Positions 1 to 6,047 of a DNA stretch of 7,717 bases are shown here, piece after piece. Positions within the stretch are counted from its first letter, which is position 1. Every line of letters starts with the position of its first letter. The stretch is from Dermatophilaceae bacterium (GTDB taxonomy: Bacteria > Actinomycetota > Actinomycetes > Actinomycetales > Dermatophilaceae): contig JABFXB010000056.1 in NCBI GenBank assembly GCA_013361975.1, forward strand, positions 1-7,717. Reading direction: 5' to 3'. Made by a program: the position numbers and the translations under genes. The notes beneath the pieces are model-generated. The model was not told the DNA's origin. It did not search any database and saw only the letters and a program-made list of their open reading frames with translations.

Positions 1-92
1 CGTACGGGAGCTGTGCGGAGTCGATCCAGCCGAAATCCTGCCACGTATGCCGTCACGTGCCCACGGGTGCCCACCCACCGGTGAGCGGCCGC

Positions 93-914
93 TCAGAGGA
101 GGCGTGCGACGAGCACCGCGACGGCCCGCTGCAGCTCCCCGGGCCCCCATCCGCTCCCGTCGAGGCTGGCCCAGACGACGCGGCTGCCCCGGGGCAGCAG
201 GACGACCTGGGCCGACCCGGCGCCGTACTCCGAACGCACCCTCCCGACGAGCGCCGCGACACCGGCCACGGTGCGCGAGGTCGCCTTCGCACAGGCCGTG
301 AACGCGACGTGGAGGTAGTCGACGAGCCCGGCGGGATCGGCCTCCGGGAGGTCGACGAGGGCGTACGTCACGGCCTTCGTGCCGGCCGAGCTCTCGGGCG
401 GGGCCTGGTTTCCGGCGAGCCTCGGCATGGTCAGGAGGTAGCCCTGGACGAGGCGACGTGCCGCGGTCGCCGGGACGAAGGAGTCGGAGGCCAGGCCGGT
501 CCACGGCACGAGGCCGTCGCAGAGCGGCTGGGCCGGCAGCCGGCCGGGGCACCTGGCGCGGTCGGCGGCGTCGGCGCCCGGCACGACCTCCGCCGGGACG
601 GACGAGGCGCTCGACTCGGCCCCCGGGAAGACGGCGCCGAGCGGCAGCAGCCCCCTGCCGGTGAGCGGACGTGTCGAGGTGCACCGGGGCGCCGCCTCGA
701 CGGGGGTCATGCTGGTGTCGGGGGGTGCGGCAGAGGGGTTCGGGCCCACGACGGCCGAGGCCGTCACGCCGTGCGCACCCGGGTCGGCGCCCGGGGACGT
801 GCATCCGGCGAGCACGGAGGCGGCCAGCGCGAGGGCGGCGAACGCCGCGAACGCGGCGCGCCGTCGAGGCGCCTGCGATGCCGGCGCCACCCCGCTCGCC
901 TGCGACTCTCTCAC
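93..914 (-). CDS. Secreted lipoprotein of unknown function
   Basis: Predicted 273-residue protein starting at a GTG (912-914); no better in-frame start lies nearer the signal sequence. The N-terminus is a lipoprotein signal peptide: a basic stretch RRR at residues 17-19, a hydrophobic Ala/Leu run at about 20-34, and a lipobox LAGC with the acylated Cys at residue 38, followed by a Ser/Pro/Gly/Ala-rich linker. The mature protein should be anchored to the outer face of the cytoplasmic membrane. I recognise no domain or catalytic motif in the rest (about 235 residues). It contains several Cys residues (for example in PRCTST, RARCPG and FTACAK), which could form disulfides outside the cell. The gene starts 43 bp after the stop of the GNAT gene on the same strand, so the two may share a transcript. 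The ribosome binding site is weak (a GCGGGG run upstream). Reading frame and lipobox are convincing; function is unknown. Confidence 0.75.
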   Translation of the reverse strand: MRESQASGVAPASQAPRRRAAFAAFAALALAASVLAGCTSPGADPGAHGVTASAVVGPNPSAAPPDTSMTPVEAAPRCTSTRPLTGRGLLPLGAVFPGAESSASSVPAEVVPGADAADRARCPGRLPAQPLCDGLVPWTGLASDSFVPATAARRLVQGYLLTMPRLAGNQAPPESSAGTKAVTYALVDLPEADPAGLVDYLHVAFTACAKATSRTVAGVAALVGRVRSEYGAGSAQVVLLPRGSRVVWASLDGSGWGPGELQRAVAVLVARLL

Positions 915-957
915 CAGCGACCCCGCGTCACGTCACGAGTCTGGCAGGAGCTCGGCG

Positions 958-1788
958 TCAGGCGGTGGGGTCGAAGACGTAGGGCGTCGTCGTCGCCACC
1001 CGGTGCAGGCCGAGCCGGCGCAGGATGGGCTCGCTGTCGGGTGACGCGTCGACACGCACGTAGTCCTTGCCGCGGTCGAGCCCCAGCCTCGCGCGGTGGA
1101 GCAGGGTCGCCCGGTAGAGCCCGCGCCCACGCCAGTCGGGCAAAGTCGAGCCACCCCAGAGCCCGGTGAAACGGCTCGTGTCGTACTCGGACCGGGCCGC
1201 GCACAGGACGGGCCCCTCGCGCGACTCCTCGACCACCACGACGTCCATCACCCCCGGCTCGACCTGCCAGCGCGGCAGCAGCGAGTCGACCACCCACGCC
1301 TGCGGCTCGCCCCAGACCACCTCGAGCATGGCGGCCATCCGCTCGAAGTCGGCCTCGGAGTCGGCGGCGCGCACGACGACACCCTCGGGCAGCTCGATCT
1401 GCTGGGCTGCCAGGGGCTCGGCCTCGCCGAGGATGAGGGCCTCGTCGTCCTCCTTGACGAAGCCGGCCCGCACGAGGCGCTCGCCGAGGTCGGCCGGCTC
1501 GTCGTAGTCGTAGGTCTTCCACTCGACGCGCAGCCCGCGCTCGGCGAAGAAGTCGCGCTGTCGCGCGATGACGGCGTCCCACTGGTCGGGGTCCGGGCCG
1601 AGGCCGTCGGGGCTCTCGATCATGTTCCAGCGGCCGCCGTCGACCTCGTACTCGCGGCGGACGAGGCCCTCGACCTCGATCGGTCTCTCGGGCGTGCCGA
1701 CGCGGATGGGCGCGCGGGTCTCGTCGTGGAAGACGCGCAGGAGGTCGTCGAGGGCGGGTGCATCGCTCTGGAACGAAGAGGGGTTCAC
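958..1788 (-). CDS. GNAT-family N-acetyltransferase
   Basis: Predicted 276-residue cytoplasmic protein. The GNAT acetyl-CoA-binding signature is in the C-terminal half: the strand MDVVVVEE (181-188), then LPDWRGRGLYRATLLHRA (216-233), whose R-x-x-G-x-G/A loop binds the pyrophosphate of acetyl-CoA. The final section, from DASPDSEPILRRLGL (247-261) to YVFDP, is the usual last helix and strand of the fold. The N-terminal half (about 1-130) carries YEVDGGRW and a charged region resembling a degenerate second GNAT-like lobe. The substrate cannot be told from sequence. I chose the GTG at 1786-1788, preceded by a weak GGGTGG, because it leaves 34 bp to the divergent oxidoreductase start. An in-frame ATG at 1822-1824 would add 12 residues and overlap that gene's start. 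The frame stays open far upstream, but that part lies antisense to the oxidoreductase and is a shadow. The lipoprotein gene follows 43 bp downstream. Confidence 0.82.
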   Translation of the reverse strand: MNPSSFQSDAPALDDLLRVFHDETRAPIRVGTPERPIEVEGLVRREYEVDGGRWNMIESPDGLGPDPDQWDAVIARQRDFFAERGLRVEWKTYDYDEPADLGERLVRAGFVKEDDEALILGEAEPLAAQQIELPEGVVVRAADSEADFERMAAMLEVVWGEPQAWVVDSLLPRWQVEPGVMDVVVVEESREGPVLCAARSEYDTSRFTGLWGGSTLPDWRGRGLYRATLLHRARLGLDRGKDYVRVDASPDSEPILRRLGLHRVATTTPYVFDPTA

Positions 1789-1822
1789 ACGACCACCCAA
1801 GCATGGTCGAATCCGTCTCGTC

Positions 1823-3235
1823 ATGCCTGTTTCCACGCTCTCCGACCGCGCTGCTGCGGCGCTCGCCGACGCCCGGCCCGTGCCGTTCTGGACCGACCGT
1901 CCCGAGCGGCCCGACCCGCGGGAGCCGCTCACCGGCGCCGCGCCGCGCACCGACCTGCTCGTCGTCGGGGGCGGTTTCACGGGCCTCTGGGCCGCGATCC
2001 AGGCCAAGGAGGCCGACCCGTCGCGTGACGTCGTGGTGCTCGAGGCGGGGCGTCTCGGCGACGGTGCGTCGGGTCGGAACGGCGGGTTCGTGGCGCCGTC
2101 GTTGACCCACGGCCTGGCCCAGGGCGTGGCCTGCTGGCCCGACGAGATGCCCACGCTCGACCGGCTCGCGGCGGAGAACTTCGCCGGCATCCAGAGGGCG
2201 CTCACGGCATACGGCATCGAGGCGGACTTCCACGTGCCCGGCGAGCTGACACTGGCTCTGACCGCCCACCAGGTGCCTGCCGTCCGGGAGTCGTACGAGC
2301 TGCACCGCGCGCACGGCGTGCCCGTCGAGCTGCTCGACGCGGCGCGGGCCCGCGCACGCGTCGACTCGCCCCGTTACCTCGCCGGGATGTACGACCCCGA
2401 GATCGCGCTCGTCGACCCCGCTCGTCTCGTCTGGGGGCTGGCCCGCGCCGCCGAGTCGCTCGGGGTCCGCCTCCACGAGCGCACGCGCGCAACGGGATTC
2501 GACGCCGAGGGCACCGGTGTGCGCGTGCGCCTCGACGGCGGCTCGGTCCACGCCCGCCGCGTCGTTCTCGGCACCAACGCCTCGCAGGGCGTGCTGCGCC
2601 GGTTCAGCGCGTGGGTGCTGCCGGTCTACGACCACGTGCTCATGACCGAGCCGCTCACTCCGTCCCAGCTGGCCGCCATCGGCTGGGAGGGCCGCGAGGG
2701 ACTGACCGACGCCGGCAACCAGTTCCACTACTACAGAAGGACGCTCGACGACCGAGTGCTCTTCGGCGGCTACGACGCGAACTACCACTTCCCCGGACGC
2801 ATCGACCCCGCCCTCGAGCAGTCGGACGCCTCGCACGGCCTGCTCGCCGACCACTTCCTCGACATCTTCCCGCAGCTGGAGGGCATCCGCTTCACCCATC
2901 GCTGGGCCGGCGTCATCGACACCACGTCACGGTTCACGCCCGTCTTCGGCACGGCCCTGGGCGGCCGCATGGCCTATGCCGTCGGCTACACCGGGCTCGG
3001 GGTCGCGTCGACGCGCTTCGGCGCCGCCGTGGCCCTCGACCTCGTGGACGGCAAGGACACCGAGCTGACGCGGCTGGCCATGGTGCGCCGCAAGCCGGTT
3101 CCCTTCCCGCCCGAGCCGATCCGGTATGCCGCCGTGCGGGCCACGCGGTCGTCGCTCGCTGCCGAGGACCGCACCGGCCGCCGCAACCTCTGGCTGCGGA
3201 CGCTCGACCGGCTGGGGGTCGGGTTCGACTCCTGA
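1823..3235 (+). CDS. FAD-dependent oxidoreductase (DAO family, PuuB-like)
   Basis: Predicted 470-residue flavoprotein of the D-amino-acid oxidase / glycine oxidase / gamma-glutamylputrescine oxidase superfamily. The Rossmann fold is clear: DLLVVGGGFTG (44-54) with the GxGxxG dinucleotide loop, and VVVLEAG (70-76), whose Glu74 should bind the adenosine ribose. Next comes DGASGRNGGF (80-89), the flavin-contacting segment typical of this family. The C-terminal flavin motif is AYAVGYTGLGV (384-394). Substrate-domain strands such as FHYYRRTLDDRVLFGGY (301-317) also fit. Such enzymes oxidise a C-N bond of an amine or amino acid, releasing an imine and usually H2O2. The PuuB-like look (about 430-470 residues, GASGRNGGF) favours an amine or gamma-glutamyl-amine, but no other polyamine gene is in the window, so the substrate is open. 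The first available start is the ATG at 1823; no Shine-Dalgarno precedes it, so translation may be leaderless. It is tail to tail with the M24 peptidase gene, 12 bp apart. Confidence 0.88.
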   Translation: MPVSTLSDRAAAALADARPVPFWTDRPERPDPREPLTGAAPRTDLLVVGGGFTGLWAAIQAKEADPSRDVVVLEAGRLGDGASGRNGGFVAPSLTHGLAQGVACWPDEMPTLDRLAAENFAGIQRALTAYGIEADFHVPGELTLALTAHQVPAVRESYELHRAHGVPVELLDAARARARVDSPRYLAGMYDPEIALVDPARLVWGLARAAESLGVRLHERTRATGFDAEGTGVRVRLDGGSVHARRVVLGTNASQGVLRRFSAWVLPVYDHVLMTEPLTPSQLAAIGWEGREGLTDAGNQFHYYRRTLDDRVLFGGYDANYHFPGRIDPALEQSDASHGLLADHFLDIFPQLEGIRFTHRWAGVIDTTSRFTPVFGTALGGRMAYAVGYTGLGVASTRFGAAVALDLVDGKDTELTRLAMVRRKPVPFPPEPIRYAAVRATRSSLAAEDRTGRRNLWLRTLDRLGVGFDS

Positions 3236-3247
3236 GACGGCGCCCAG

Positions 3248-4375
3248 TCAGAGGGTGATCAGGTCGGTGGGGCGGGTGTTGAACCGCTCGACGCCGTCGG
3301 CGGTGACGGCGACGATGTCCTCGATGCGCGCGCCCCAACGCCCGCTGAGGTAGACGCCGGGCTCGATGCTGAAGGTCATGCCCGGCTCGAGCGGCAGGTC
3401 GTTGCCCTCGACGACGTAGGGCTCCTCGTGCACGTCGAGCCCGATGCCGTGGCCGGTGCGGTGGATGAAGTGCTCGGCGAGGCCGGCATCGGCGAGCACT
3501 CCCCGCGCGGCGCGGTCGACGTCCTGGCAGGTCACACCCGGGCGCACGGCGTCGACGGCGGCGCGCTGGGCCGCCTGCAACGCTGCGTAGGCGGTCGTCA
3601 CGTCGGGCTCGTGAGGCGACCCGACGGCATACGTCCTCGTGCTGTCGGAGTTGTAGCCCGACGGGAGCGGGCCGCCGATGTCGACGACGACGAGGTCGCC
3701 CTGCTCGATGACCCGGTCACTGACCGAGTGGTGGGGGCTCGCGCCGTTCGGGCCCGAGCCGACGATGACGAACTCGGCGACGGCGTGGCCCTCCTCGACG
3801 ATCGCGGCGGCGATGTCAGCCGCCACCTCGGCCTCGGTGCGCCCGGCGCGCAGCCACTCGCCGACCCGGGCGTGCACCCGGTCGATGGCGGCGCCGGCGG
3901 CGCGCAGCTCGGCCAGCTCGGCGTCGTCCTTGCACATGCGCAGCTCGCGCAGCACCGGTCCGGCGAGCTGCTGGTCGACCGCGCCCGCGTCGCGGAGCCG
4001 CAGCAGGTGCAGCGCCGGCAGGAGGTCGCTGACCGCGACCGGCCCCGTGGGGACCCCCCTCAGCGCGAGGGAGTAGGGGTCCTCCCCGTCGACCCACGTG
4101 CGCACCTCGACGCCGAGGTCGGCGAGCGGCACGTGGCCGAGGCCGGCGTACTCGAGGGCCGGCGAGACGAACACGGGCGCCACGGAGCCGTCGGTCGGCA
4201 CGACGAGGGCAGTTAGCCGCTCGAACGACGAGCCGCCGATGCCGGTGAGGTAGCGCAGGTCTGAGCCGGGGGCGACGACGAGCGTTGCGACGCCGGCGCG
4301 GTCGGCCTCTGCGCGCAGCCGCTCGAGGCGGGAGCGCATCGTCGTTACGTCGAGGGTGGAGGAGCTCACGGCCAT
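3248..4375 (-). CDS. M24-family metallopeptidase (Xaa-Pro dipeptidase/aminopeptidase-like)
   Basis: Predicted 375-residue cytoplasmic peptidase with the two-part layout of prolidase/aminopeptidase P. The N-terminal creatinase-like domain (about 13-145) includes SDLRYLTGIGGSSFERLTAL, and the C-terminal pita-bread domain spans about 150-370. All five dinuclear metal ligands are present: Asp232 (VVVDIGG), Asp244 (YNSDSTRT), His309 (HRTGHGIG), Glu338 (FSIEPGVY) and Glu352 (ARIEDI). The accessory histidines His216 (SPHHSVSD) and His316 (DVHEEPY) are also there. It should therefore be active, removing N-terminal residues next to proline or splitting Xaa-Pro dipeptides, probably with Mn or Co. Creatinase-like non-metal members lack these ligands, so that alternative is excluded. 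I chose the ATG at 4373-4375 because a TAGCGT -10 element ends seven bases upstream of it, as in leaderless genes. A start at Met13 (4337-4339) is possible but less likely. A frame extension upstream to 4609 has no signals. Confidence 0.92.
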   Translation of the reverse strand: MAVSSSTLDVTTMRSRLERLRAEADRAGVATLVVAPGSDLRYLTGIGGSSFERLTALVVPTDGSVAPVFVSPALEYAGLGHVPLADLGVEVRTWVDGEDPYSLALRGVPTGPVAVSDLLPALHLLRLRDAGAVDQQLAGPVLRELRMCKDDAELAELRAAGAAIDRVHARVGEWLRAGRTEAEVAADIAAAIVEEGHAVAEFVIVGSGPNGASPHHSVSDRVIEQGDLVVVDIGGPLPSGYNSDSTRTYAVGSPHEPDVTTAYAALQAAQRAAVDAVRPGVTCQDVDRAARGVLADAGLAEHFIHRTGHGIGLDVHEEPYVVEGNDLPLEPGMTFSIEPGVYLSGRWGARIEDIVAVTADGVERFNTRPTDLITL

Positions 4376-4382
4376 GAGGGCG

Positions 4383-4388
4383 ACGCTA
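4383..4388 (-). promoter_or_regulatory. Candidate -10 element of a leaderless promoter for the M24 peptidase gene
   Basis: On the minus strand the sequence reads TAGCGT, then seven bases (CGCCCTC), then the ATG at 4375. TAnnnT about seven bases before the first coding base is the usual arrangement of leaderless transcripts in actinobacteria, where transcription begins at the start codon. No Shine-Dalgarno sits at a useful distance (the nearest GGAGGG is about 20 bases away). I see no good -35 hexamer. Confidence 0.5.
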
Positions 4389-4433
4389 CCGGCCCCCTCC
4401 GGCCCTCCCGCGACAGGAGCCGCAGAGCCGTAC

Positions 4434-4479
4434 GGCCCTGCAGACGCACGGACGCGTGTCGTGGAAGCAGGCCCTGCAG
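4434..4479. repeat. 10-bp direct repeat GGCCCTGCAG
   Basis: Two exact copies lie at 4434-4443 and 4470-4479, separated by 26 bp, about 60-100 bp upstream of the M24 peptidase start. The second copy lies in a near-palindrome (GCAGG-C-CCTGC, 4467-4477). They could be a regulator site, but a 10-mer of this composition can also repeat by chance. Confidence 0.3.
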
Positions 4480-4611
4480 GCATCCGACTGAGGCAGAAGC
4501 CCGGCGCGCCAGTCGAATTGCGCCGTATGCCGGGTTCGTCCGGTGGACCTGCGCGCTCCTTACGCCGTGCCGACGCAGTCCAGACCGATCCTTGCCGAGT
4601 CCTGACCATAA

Positions 4612-4658
4612 ACCGGGGTCAAGGCCTTCGGATCGGCCTAGCGTGGAAGGACCCCGGT
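4612..4658. repeat. Nested inverted repeat (9-bp outer arms, 5-bp inner arms)
   Basis: ACCGGGGTC at 4612-4620 is matched exactly by its complement GACCCCGGT at 4650-4658. Inside it, AGGCC (4622-4626) pairs with GGCCT (4635-4639). As RNA this would be a two-tier stem on either strand. No U-tract follows on either side, so it is not a standard intrinsic terminator. It lies in the gap between the citrate synthase and M24 genes and could be an RNA structure or a protein site; its role is not known. Confidence 0.4.
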
Positions 4659-4678
4659 GAGTGCTGGGTCATGAAGGA

Positions 4679-4710
4679 CGTCGCGGCGGTTGCTCCCACC
4701 GTTCGCGACG
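4679..4710 (-). terminator. Candidate hairpin terminator downstream of citrate synthase, without U-tract
   Basis: CGTCGCG (4679-4685) pairs perfectly with CGCGACG (4704-4710), and inside it CGGT (4687-4690) pairs with ACCG (4698-4701) around a 7-base loop. The outer arm gives seven mostly G-C pairs. It starts about 80 bases after the stop of the citrate synthase gene on the minus strand, a sensible place for transcription to end. No T-run follows, which is common in high-GC actinobacteria but makes the call weaker. Confidence 0.4.
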
Positions 4711-4789
4711 AGCGGGCCCCGGCCACCGGATGCGTCGGGGCCTGCTCATGTCCTGTCTCACGGCGCCTCGGGTTCACCGCACGTCCGGC

Positions 4790-5947
4790 TCACCGTGCCG
4801 ACCGCGTGGGCACCGGCTGTGGCGGCGGCGGCCCGACGTAGCGCGCGGCCGGCCGGATGATCTTCGGGTCGCGGCTCTGCTCGAGCACGTTCGCGGTCCA
4901 GCCGACGACGCGCGCGACGCAGAAGGTCGGCGTGAACATCGACGGGTCGAGCCGGGCGAGCTTCATCACGACGCCGGCGTAGAACTCGACGTTCGCGTGC
5001 AGCTCGCGCCCGGGCTTGAGCTCGGCGAGCGTCGCCTCCACGGCGTCCTCGACCCCGACGGCGAGGTCGACGAGCGGGTCGTCCCAGCTGCGCGCGACCG
5101 CCTTGAGCATCTCGGAGCGCGGGTCGCGGGTGCGGTAGACGGCGTGGCCGAACCCCATGATCCGGTCCCCCGCCTCGACCCTCGACCGCACCCAGGCGTC
5201 AGCGCGGTCGAGCGTGCCGATCTCGTCGAGGGCCTCCAGTGCACGGCTCGGGGCCCCGCCGTGCTTGGGGCCCGAGAACGAACCGATCGCGCCGACGAGG
5301 CAGGCCGCGAGGTCGGCACCGGTGCTCGCGATGACCCTGGCCGTGAACGTCGAGGCGTTGAATCCGTGGTCGATCGTCGCGACGAGGTACTGCTCGACCG
5401 CCCGGACGTCGCGTGCCGAGGGCCGTTCGCCGCTCACCATCCGAAGGTAGTCCTCGGTGTGCCCGAGCACCGGGTCGGCGGGGACGGGGTTGAGGCCGTG
5501 GTGGAGGCGGTGCGCGGCGGCGAGGATGGTCGGGGTGATCGCCGCGGCGGCCATCGCGGCCGCCCTCCGCTCGTCCTCCCCGGTGTCGTAGAGGGTCGGC
5601 AGGCCGGCGACGCCGCCCCACGCAGAGAGCGCGGTGCGCAGCACCTGGAGCGAGTCGGTGGTCGTCGCACAGATGGCGGGGAGCAGCTCGGCGAGGCCGG
5701 GCGGCAGCACCCGCAGCCGGCCGATCTCGGCCCTGAAGGCGGCCAGCTCGTCGTCCGACGGCAGGTGCCCGTGGAAGAGCAGGTGCCAGGCCTCCTCGAC
5801 GCCCACCTGCTCGGCGAGCTCGACCGCCGAGTACTGGCGGTAGTGGAAGAAGCCCTCGTCGCCGCGCACGTCGCCCAGCTCGGTGTCGGTGACGACGACC
5901 CTGGCGAGGCCCTTGGGGACGGTGATGAAGTCGGTGGTGGTGGACAT
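4790..5947 (-). CDS. Citrate synthase / 2-methylcitrate synthase (CitA-type)
   Basis: Predicted 385-residue enzyme condensing acetyl-CoA (or propionyl-CoA) with oxaloacetate in the cytoplasm, feeding the TCA or methylcitrate cycle. The fold is complete. HYRQYSAVELAEQV (35-48) matches the YRG...DLA region. TIDHGFNASTFTARVIAST (191-209) includes oxaloacetate-binding His194. SGPKHGGAP carries catalytic His229, GFGHAVYRTRDPR (265-277) carries catalytic His268 and Arg277, and IIRPAARYVG (364-372) is the C-terminal substrate-binding segment. The third catalytic residue, Asp in most citrate synthases, is Glu321 here (HANVEFYAG). From memory, Mycobacterium tuberculosis CitA also reads NVEF, so this is likely a subfamily trait. 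The length is normal for the short bacterial type; the tail is Pro-rich. The ATG is preceded by AGAGGAG at 5954-5960, six bases away. No prpB or prpD is in view, so citrate versus methylcitrate cannot be decided. It is divergent from the HTH/citrate synthase fusion. Confidence 0.93.
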   Translation of the reverse strand: MSTTTDFITVPKGLARVVVTDTELGDVRGDEGFFHYRQYSAVELAEQVGVEEAWHLLFHGHLPSDDELAAFRAEIGRLRVLPPGLAELLPAICATTTDSLQVLRTALSAWGGVAGLPTLYDTGEDERRAAAMAAAAITPTILAAAHRLHHGLNPVPADPVLGHTEDYLRMVSGERPSARDVRAVEQYLVATIDHGFNASTFTARVIASTGADLAACLVGAIGSFSGPKHGGAPSRALEALDEIGTLDRADAWVRSRVEAGDRIMGFGHAVYRTRDPRSEMLKAVARSWDDPLVDLAVGVEDAVEATLAELKPGRELHANVEFYAGVVMKLARLDPSMFTPTFCVARVVGWTANVLEQSRDPKIIRPAARYVGPPPPQPVPTRSAR

Positions 5948-5953
5948 GACGTG

Positions 5954-5960
5954 CTCCTCT
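5954..5960 (-). promoter_or_regulatory. Ribosome binding site of the citrate synthase gene
   Basis: The minus strand reads AGAGGAG, six bases before the ATG at 5947. It is the clearest Shine-Dalgarno in the window and fixes this start. Confidence 0.75.
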
Positions 5961-5984
5961 CGGGTTCACTCGTCACTGTCAGAC

Positions 5985-6026
5985 ATGTTGATCAACATCG
6001 TCAATGTTGATTGCATCAACCGTTGA
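5985..6026. promoter_or_regulatory. Cluster of GTTGA/TCAAC operator half-sites between the divergent citrate synthase genes
   Basis: Five half-sites lie in 42 bp of a 100-bp divergent spacer that is AT-rich against the rest of the window: GTTGA at 5987-5991, 6006-6010 and 6022-6026, and TCAAC at 5992-5996 and 6016-6020. The first two form a perfect 14-bp palindrome, ATGTTGATCAACAT (5985-5998). TCAACAT (5992-5998) and ATGTTGA (6004-6010) form a second perfect inverted repeat with a 5-base gap. TCAAC-C-GTTGA (6016-6026) forms a third. This is the look of an operator for a dimeric regulator, placed to control both genes. The obvious candidate is the HTH protein encoded immediately to the right; that assignment is inference. 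A weak plus-strand promoter (TTGATC 5988-5993, 17-base gap, TTGCAT 6011-6016) would lie inside the cluster. Confidence 0.65.
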
Positions 6027-6038
6027 CCCGATCGACCC

Positions 6039-6043
6039 GGAGG
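6039..6043 (+). promoter_or_regulatory. Ribosome binding site of the HTH/citrate synthase fusion gene
   Basis: GGAGG lies four bases before the GTG at 6048. The spacing is slightly short but usable. The frame holds no other start codon before the helix-turn-helix, so this decides the start. Confidence 0.65.
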
Positions 6044-6047
6044 CCCC

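Larger units (their letters stand above)
4376..4789. other. Non-coding stretch between the citrate synthase and M24 peptidase genes
   Basis: These 414 bp separate two minus-strand genes. Open frames cross the stretch on the plus strand, but they lack the strong G/C third-position bias of the real genes, have no recognisable domain and run into the antisense of the citrate synthase. I therefore treat the region as non-coding. It holds the M24 promoter at its left end, a 10-bp direct repeat GGCCCTGCAG (4434-4443 and 4470-4479), one GTATGCCG octamer (4525-4532), a nested inverted repeat (4612-4658) and a strong hairpin (4679-4710). A TAGCGT hexamer at 4639-4644 on the plus strand, followed by GGAAGG and GTG (4657), opens only a five-codon frame. 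That frame's stop overlaps an ATG at 4671, which opens a 56-codon frame. I do not call either a gene. Confidence 0.6.

Noticed and set aside
1..92. A gene end or start at the left edge: plus-frame text ELCGVDPAEILPR resembling the tail of an XRE-type HTH, or a minus-strand start at GTG 54-56
   Set aside because: The plus frame has no stop until 301, deep in the lipoprotein antisense, and the minus candidate has no Shine-Dalgarno and poor codon bias. Too little sequence is present to support either.
57..1169. A 370-codon plus-strand open frame antisense to the lipoprotein and the end of the GNAT gene
   Set aside because: It is rich in Arg/Gly with no domain; the minus-strand frames carry a lipobox and GNAT motifs. 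High-GC genes commonly leave the antisense frame open.
1568..1822. N-terminal extension of the oxidoreductase upstream of the ATG at 1823
   Set aside because: The extension is antisense to the GNAT coding region and Arg/Ser-rich. The known family begins shortly before the Rossmann motif, which the ATG at 1823 accommodates.
911..2899. A 662-codon minus-strand open frame spanning the GNAT gene and most of the oxidoreductase
   Set aside because: It has no recognisable domain and a low-complexity Arg/Ala/Gly-rich second half. It is a shadow of the oxidoreductase and of the GNAT gene in another frame.
4356..4841. A possible 161-codon plus-strand gene filling the gap between the M24 and citrate synthase genes
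   Set aside because: Third codon positions are not G/C-biased like the real genes, there is no domain or start signal, and it overlaps both neighbours on the opposite strand.
4657..4841. A five-codon frame (GTG 4657, with GGAAGG upstream) overlapping a 56-codon Cys-containing frame (ATG 4671), resembling a leader-peptide arrangement
   Set aside because: The longer frame runs into the citrate synthase 3' end, has no family resemblance and includes the strong hairpin; there is no plausible downstream gene on this strand to be attenuated.
4661..6010. A 449-codon plus-strand open frame antisense to citrate synthase
   Set aside because: The minus strand encodes an unmistakable citrate synthase with its active-site motifs and a Shine-Dalgarno; the plus frame shows no domain.
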